From Anaerolineaceae bacterium (GTDB taxonomy: Bacteria; Chloroflexota; Anaerolineae; Anaerolineales; Anaerolineaceae): a stretch of 11,026 nucleotides of DNA. Below the pieces are notes generated by a model. The model made no database searches. It saw only the letters and a list, made by a program, of their open reading frames with translations, and had not been told where the DNA came from. The DNA lies in the NCBI GenBank assembly GCA_028714615.1, contig JAQTMA010000135.1, positions 1-11,026 of the forward strand. The letters run 5' to 3'. The translations under genes were made by a program, and so were the position numbers. Shown piece by piece: positions 7,160 to 11,026 of this stretch (its first letter is position 1; each line of letters begins with the position of its first letter).

Positions 7160-8350
7160 CTATACGAATTCCCTAAAGACCCGGTTTCCGAGTAAATGGC
7201 CACGGAGCGTTAACCGCAACCGGTCACTCTCCGCCCCAATCCATTCCAGTAATCCGTCCCGCTCCAATTTGTCGATCTCCTGGCCAAAAACCTCGATCAA
7301 CTCCCGTCCAAAACGTAGTTTGAAGTTTGAAGCAGATACCCCTTCTTCGGTCAGGCGCAGCCCTACCATCATGGTCTCTTGCATCTCTGTCAAAGCATCG
7401 ATGGGGGTCACTGTCACAATCGCCGGAGAAATCGGAAACTCGGACCCCCAATTGCGTTGCATCTGGTTGATGTATTGCCGGATGCCGTGCACGTTCTCAG
7501 TCCGGAAGCGGTTCGCGAACCCGTGCGCCCCAGCGCCAAACCCCAGATAAGGTTGACCTCGCCAGTATTGAAGATTATGCCGGCAGCTCCGGTAACCCCC
7601 ATGGAGATCGCTCTGCGCCCAGTTGGATATCTCGTAATGCACATACCCCGCTTTGGCTAATCGCACCTCTGCCAGGTCGTACATATCCGCCGTCAGATCC
7701 GTATCCGCCTCAGGAATCAGACCTCGTTCTGTCCAGCGTTGGAATGGAGTGCCGTGCTCCAACGTCAGAGCATACAGAGATAGATGCTCCGGATTCAGCC
7801 CCAGGGCCAGCTCCAGGTTTTCGCGCCACCGGGCAAGTGGTTGCTCAGGTATTCCGAAGATCAAGTCAAGGTTAAGATTTTCGAAACCGGCCTTCCGCGC
7901 CCATTCGACCGATTGGATCACTTCAAGATAACTATGCTGGCGCTCCAGCAACCTCAGATCATCCGGATGAGCAGATTGCATCCCCATGCTCAGGCGGTTC
8001 ACCCCGATCATGCGCAGTTCAACCAGGAATTGCGGTGAGAGCGTGCCTGGGTTGGCCTCCAGGGTAATTTCTGCATCCGGCTGGATGTCATATCCATCGC
8101 GCAAAGCATCCAATATTGTCCCCACATCTGCAGAAGCCAGTAGGGAAGGCGTACCGCCCCCAAAGAATACCGTATGCACCGGCAACCTACCAGGCGCTTG
8201 CGCGGCTACTCCGCGGATCTCGCGGCATAATGCCTCGACGTAAGCCGGCATAAAGCGTTGATGTCCAGCGTACGTATTAAAATCACAATAGGAGCAGCGG
8301 TGGACACAAAATGGGATGTGCAGATACAAGCTATATTGGATTGAATTCAT
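7160..8350 (-). CDS. hemW: HemW-type radical SAM protein (heme chaperone, formerly HemN-like)
   Basis: A 396-residue cytosolic radical S-adenosylmethionine protein. The cluster motif is C15-x3-C19-x2-C22 followed by DF, the HemW pattern; true coproporphyrinogen III dehydrogenase HemN has a further Cys at that place. GGGTPS at 64-69 is the SAM-binding glycine motif, and a later RHNLQYWRG with YLGFGAGAHG matches the HemW/HemN C-terminal region, which continues to the end. Length is normal for HemW (about 380-400). Known members bind heme and transfer it to apoproteins; many genomes mislabel them as coproporphyrinogen oxidase. The ATG start directly precedes the conserved YSLYLHIPFC stretch, so it is well placed, although only a weak purine-rich site stands upstream. 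The gene is divergent from the LysM gene across 104 bases. No other heme genes are in the window. Confidence 0.92.
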   Translation of the reverse strand: MNSIQYSLYLHIPFCVHRCSYCDFNTYAGHQRFMPAYVEALCREIRGVAAQAPGRLPVHTVFFGGGTPSLLASADVGTILDALRDGYDIQPDAEITLEANPGTLSPQFLVELRMIGVNRLSMGMQSAHPDDLRLLERQHSYLEVIQSVEWARKAGFENLNLDLIFGIPEQPLARWRENLELALGLNPEHLSLYALTLEHGTPFQRWTERGLIPEADTDLTADMYDLAEVRLAKAGYVHYEISNWAQSDLHGGYRSCRHNLQYWRGQPYLGFGAGAHGFANRFRTENVHGIRQYINQMQRNWGSEFPISPAIVTVTPIDALTEMQETMMVGLRLTEEGVSASNFKLRFGRELIEVFGQEIDKLERDGLLEWIGAESDRLRLTLRGHLLGNRVFREFV

Positions 8351-8413
8351 ATTCCAAGCATCTTATCACAGCTCGCAGCGCAAATCCACGCCGCGGAAAG
8401 CCTGAATAAATAC

Positions 8414-8422
8414 TGGTATAAT
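8414..8422 (+). promoter_or_regulatory. Extended -10 promoter of the LysM protein gene
   Basis: TGGTATAAT is an exact extended -10 element (TGn-TATAAT). No -35 is visible 16-18 bases upstream, as expected for this class. Predicted start near 8429 gives a leader of about 26 nt before ATG 8455. It lies in the 104-base divergent gap with hemW; I see no hairpin or operator there. Confidence 0.65.
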
Positions 8423-8454
8423 ACCCGCACCCGACCCTATTCGGATAAAATCTT

Positions 8455-9645
8455 ATGAGCCCAGAACCTACCACCCCAACCACACCTACAAAACTGTGTC
8501 CAACTTGCGGAACGCGCGTCAGCGATAGCGCTACCCGCTGTCTGGTTTGCGGTACATCCTTGGGAGCCCCGGCGGGAACCCGTGCAGCTACCAAGGCTGT
8601 GCAGGGGACGCGCATGCCAGAAATCACCATCGGCTTGCCGGCAGCTCTCGGCCTTTTGGCATTGTTCGTCAGTATAGGCGCCATTGCGGTCTTTTTTAGC
8701 CTGAAGGGAAGCACTCCAAGCGCCGCAACCGGGCCCACCCCGACAACCACCCTAACGCAGACCCCCACGAGCGCTATAACGGCAACGATTACACCTACCG
8801 CAACACTCGAGATGACTGCCACTCCACTACCCCCCAAGGAATATAAAATCGCCGCAGGGGATTCCTGCCTTAGCATCGCCGGGGCATTCAATGTCTCAGT
8901 TAACAGCATCATCCAGACCAACAGTCCAAAAATAAACGCTACCTGTACCAACCTGGTGCCGGGTTCGACGATCCTGGTACCTCAACCCACACCGACTGCA
9001 TTGCCACAGGCGACGTCCACCAAGAGCGCTTCCGAAGCTACTCAAAATGCCTGCCCAACCGATAATTACGTGGTGAAGGACAATGATACGCTTTCATCCA
9101 TCGCCGCCAATTACGCCGTTACCATGGCAGCCATCAAAGCCTATAACGGCATGGTGAGCGATGATGTCTTCTCGGGTAGAACCCTGGTCATCCCGTTGTG
9201 TGACCGCCAATTGCCAAACGCCCCCACGCCTACCCCAACGTTACCCCCGCCGTACCCGGCTGCCAATCTTCTCCTGCCAGCCGATGGCGCTCCCTTCACC
9301 CTGGCTAACGAAACGGTTACCTTACAATGGGCTACCGTCGGGGAGTTGCGAGCTAACGAAGCATACGCTGTAACGATAAAAGATATCACAGATGGCACCG
9401 GTCGAAACCTGGTGGAGTACGTCACGGATACCAAATTCATCGTACCCGCCACCTTCCGCCCAACGGACTCGCAGCCTCACGTCATGCGCTGGATGGTCGT
9501 CAGCGTCCGCCAGGCCGGGACGACGAAGGAAAATTTACCCATTTGGGAACCGGCAGGCGCGGTCTCCGCCTGGCGCGATTTCACCTGGTCCGGTGTCGCC
9601 CCTGCGGCTGGTTCCACCCCTCTCTCACCGACATCCACCCCTTAG
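8455..9645 (+). CDS. Zinc-ribbon, single-TM, double-LysM surface protein
   Basis: A 396-residue predicted membrane-anchored cell-wall-binding protein. Residues 15-33 form a zinc ribbon (CPTCG, then CLVCG, four Cys). A basic stretch then precedes one membrane helix at about 56-83, which predicts a cytosolic zinc ribbon and an external remainder. Outside come a Thr/Pro-rich linker (about 85-127), LysM 1 (about 128-177), a second linker, LysM 2 (about 204-250), a Pro-rich spacer (TPTPTLPPPYP), an Ig/fibronectin-like beta domain (about 270-375) and a Thr/Pro/Ser tail. LysM domains bind N-acetylglucosamine-containing polymers such as peptidoglycan. Cysteines within and beside the LysM domains could form disulfides. 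No catalytic domain is seen, so the role is probably structural or scaffolding. The layout is common in Anaerolineae-type genomes as far as I know. The leader contains only a weak GGAT upstream of ATG. Confidence 0.88.
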   Translation: MSPEPTTPTTPTKLCPTCGTRVSDSATRCLVCGTSLGAPAGTRAATKAVQGTRMPEITIGLPAALGLLALFVSIGAIAVFFSLKGSTPSAATGPTPTTTLTQTPTSAITATITPTATLEMTATPLPPKEYKIAAGDSCLSIAGAFNVSVNSIIQTNSPKINATCTNLVPGSTILVPQPTPTALPQATSTKSASEATQNACPTDNYVVKDNDTLSSIAANYAVTMAAIKAYNGMVSDDVFSGRTLVIPLCDRQLPNAPTPTPTLPPPYPAANLLLPADGAPFTLANETVTLQWATVGELRANEAYAVTIKDITDGTGRNLVEYVTDTKFIVPATFRPTDSQPHVMRWMVVSVRQAGTTKENLPIWEPAGAVSAWRDFTWSGVAPAAGSTPLSPTSTP

Positions 9646-9699
9646 CGCTCATCCGCGAATTGCACGATTCAACCAGAAGTGATCAATGAATACGAATGT

Positions 9700-9750
9700 A
9701 AGGGTGGGTCTACCCTGGAAAGAGCACCAGGGTGATGAAGACCCACCCTT
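9700..9750. terminator. Compound inverted repeat between convergent genes, probable bidirectional terminator
   Basis: An outer perfect 11-bp stem (AAGGGTGGGTC at 9700-9710 with GACCCACCCTT at 9740-9750) encloses an inner perfect 7-bp stem (ACCCTGG at 9712-9718 with CCAGGGT at 9727-9733) and an 8-nt loop. One unpaired base on one side and six on the other separate the stems. It lies 54 nt after the LysM stop and 74 nt past the thioredoxin reductase stop, so it could terminate both. The T tract is poor on both strands (plus-strand CTTTGTAT), so a small mobile palindrome or other RNA structure is possible. The rest of the 9646-9824 gap shows nothing I can identify. Confidence 0.6.
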
Positions 9751-9824
9751 TGTATCATGGTTTATGAGGTTGTCTTTTCGGGCAATCTCTGGTTGATTGA
9801 GCTGCGAAATACGGCCAATGAGCC

Positions 9825-10799
9825 TTAGGCGATCTCTTCGAGCTTCTCCAGGTATTTCACCGCCTGCATCGCTGCAGCCGCTCCCATCCCCGCAGAAGTC
9901 ACAACCTGGCGGAAATGCGGATCGGCGGCCTCGCCGGCAGCATAGACCCCTTCGACGCTAGTCTGCATGAGCTTATCGGTCACGATGTAGCCTGCCGGGT
10001 CCATCTGCAACTGCCCCTTCAAAAAGCTCGTATTCGGGGTATGCCCGATGAAGATGAACACGCCATCCGTCTCCATCCGGGCTTCTGTCCCCGTGAGCAC
10101 GTCCGTAAACTGCACCGCCTCGACAGCTTCCTTCCCGATCACTTTCGTAACGACCGAATTCCAGACAAATCGTATTTTTTCGTTATCTCTGGCGCGTTTC
10201 TGCAAGATCGCCCCGGCGCGCAGTGCATCCCGCCGGTGAATGACCGTCACAGAACTGGCATAGCGGGTCAAGAAGAGAGCCTCTTCCAGCGCCGAATCAC
10301 CGCCGCCCACGACGACCACTTTCTTCTCCCGGAAGAACCAGCCATCGCAGGTAGCGCAATACGATACTCCGCGTCCGGTCAATTCCACCTCGCCCGGGAC
10401 GTTCAGATGGTTGGGGGTGGCGCCCGTACTAAGGATCAGGCTGTATGCCAGGTATTCCCCATTGAACGTTGATACGTGAAATGGCCGCTGCGAAAGATCT
10501 ACCTGGGTTGCTGTGTCGAACTCGACTTTCGCGCCGAAACGCTCCGCTTGTTTTTGGAACAGTTCTCCCAACTGGCTCCCGCCTACACCGTTCGGAAAAC
10601 CAGGATAATTTTCAATCGTAAAGGTCAGCGCGGCCTGTCCACCGAGCTCATTCCCTGTCAGCACGACCGGGTCCATTTCTGCTCGGGCTGCGTAAAGTGC
10701 TGCTGCGAAACCGGCAGGACCTGAACCCAGGATCAATACTTTTACAGGGGCTTTGCTTTGGGCCTGATTCGTGGTCATTCCCGTAAAATTCAATTCCAT
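9825..10799 (-). CDS. trxB: Thioredoxin reductase (NADPH, FAD flavoprotein)
   Basis: Cytosolic flavoenzyme of 324 residues that reduces thioredoxin with NADPH. FAD-binding GSGPAG lies at about 25-30, the redox-active CATC at 148-151 followed by DG, the NADPH-binding GGGDSALEEA at about 164-173, a HRRDALRA segment for the NADP phosphate, and a C-terminal FAD motif reading AAGEAADPHFRQ. The usual Gly-Asp is Gly-Glu here. ATG 10799 is chosen because AGGAGA ends nine bases upstream; the ATG at 10808 would touch that site. The extra N-terminal residues before the FAD motif are a little longer than in E. coli TrxB. The gene follows the aminotransferase in the same direction after 92 nt, so co-transcription is possible. 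No thioredoxin gene is in the window; a ferredoxin- or other-substrate reductase of the same family cannot be excluded. Confidence 0.92.
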   Translation of the reverse strand: MELNFTGMTTNQAQSKAPVKVLILGSGPAGFAAALYAARAEMDPVVLTGNELGGQAALTFTIENYPGFPNGVGGSQLGELFQKQAERFGAKVEFDTATQVDLSQRPFHVSTFNGEYLAYSLILSTGATPNHLNVPGEVELTGRGVSYCATCDGWFFREKKVVVVGGGDSALEEALFLTRYASSVTVIHRRDALRAGAILQKRARDNEKIRFVWNSVVTKVIGKEAVEAVQFTDVLTGTEARMETDGVFIFIGHTPNTSFLKGQLQMDPAGYIVTDKLMQTSVEGVYAAGEAADPHFRQVVTSAGMGAAAAMQAVKYLEKLEEIA

Positions 10800-10808
10800 G
10801 CTGATCAT

Positions 10809-10814
10809 TCTCCT
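10809..10814 (-). promoter_or_regulatory. Ribosome binding site of trxB
   Basis: AGGAGA on the minus strand lies nine bases before ATG 10799 and directly abuts the alternative ATG at 10808, so it favours the shorter form. Confidence 0.6.
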
Positions 10815-10891
10815 ATCTGGAAAGTCGAGGATATTCGTATTTTTGGATGCGATACTCTCAGAAAAGGTTGCACCCGGCCGGCTCGAAGGGT

Positions 10892-11026
10892 TTAATTCAC
10901 GGCGCGGTCGGTGATTGCTAAGGCGTGATCGATCGCCCGGAAGCCTTCCGCCAGTTGTTCTTCATTAATAATCAGAGGAGGCAGCAATAATACAGTGTGC
11001 CAGTGAGTCTGTAAATAGACACCTTG
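10892..11026 (-). CDS. Class III PLP-dependent aminotransferase, C-terminal fragment (5' end outside window)
   Basis: The last 44 residues and TAA stop of a reverse-strand gene cut by the window edge. The segment reading L-L-L-P-P-L-I-I, followed by N-E-E-Q-L and a helix to the end, is the usual C-terminus of class III aminotransferases (acetylornithine, ornithine, 4-aminobutyrate and related enzymes). The PLP-binding lysine and the substrate-determining residues are outside the window, so the substrate cannot be named. It ends 92 nt before the trxB start. That gap contains a G+C-rich palindromic CCGGCCGG but no convincing terminator or promoter. Confidence 0.78.
   Translation of the reverse strand, partial: QGVYLQTHWHTVLLLPPLIINEEQLAEGFRAIDHALAITDRAVN

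Noticed and set aside
7160..8350. Oxygen-independent coproporphyrinogen III dehydrogenase (HemN)
   Set aside because: The residue after the CxxxCxxC-D is Phe, not the additional Cys of HemN, and the N-terminus is short as in HemW.
8331..8951. 206-codon reverse ORF upstream of hemW
   Set aside because: It is antisense to the Thr/Pro-rich LysM protein; its Val/Gly repeats are the reverse reading of Thr/Pro codons.
8725..9250. Repeated ACC/CCC-type triplets as a DNA repeat array
   Set aside because: They encode Thr/Pro-rich linkers of a surface protein; codons vary and there is no fixed unit.
9751..9824. Small RNA or short gene in the gap beside trxB
   Set aside because: No ORF with a ribosome site, no tRNA-like fold and no conserved motif could be recognised.
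10800..10891. Terminator or promoter between the aminotransferase and trxB
   Set aside because: Only a small CCGGCCGG palindrome without T tract and no convincing -35/-10 pair were seen.

Overview
The window looks like a chromosomal segment of a Chloroflexota bacterium, probably Anaerolineae-like. This is an inference from gene style, not from a marker gene. The pointers are: a zinc-ribbon/one-TM/Thr-Pro-linker/LysM surface protein, an L,D-transpeptidase behind a Tat-type signal and SH3-like repeats, several GAF/PAS/HD-GYP signalling proteins, and moderate to high G+C. No rRNA, tRNA, CRISPR array, transposase or phage gene is visible. Almost every base lies in, or within about 180 bases of, a recognisable gene.

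Left part (1-6084): a cyclic-di-GMP signalling neighbourhood. It begins with the C-terminus of a diguanylate cyclase (intact GGDEF and RxxD inhibitory site). A reverse-strand K+-channel-like protein follows, with a TLGLGD filter and no RCK domain. Next come two forward-strand HD-GYP phosphodiesterase-type proteins: a soluble GAF-GAF-HD-GYP protein and a membrane-anchored PAS-PAS-GAF-GAF-HD-GYP protein. They are separated by a strong intrinsic terminator followed by a new promoter, so they are two transcription units. The channel has its own near-consensus sigma-70 promoter, which fixes its start codon.

Middle part (6085-9645): a Tat-signal L,D-transpeptidase whose start lies almost on top of its -10 box (probably leaderless); a convergent hemW-type radical SAM gene ending 5 nt away; and a divergent LysM surface protein. 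The transpeptidase and the LysM protein both concern the cell wall.

Right part (9646-11026): a compound inverted repeat between convergent genes, then a reverse-strand thioredoxin reductase and the C-terminal end of a PLP-dependent class III aminotransferase.

Three forward genes share a GGTATAAT -10 element without a good -35. No wholly new system is evident. The most interesting items are the different metal-ligand sets of the two HD-GYP domains, the channel with its uncharacterised cytosolic domain, the leaderless-looking start and the compound hairpin.
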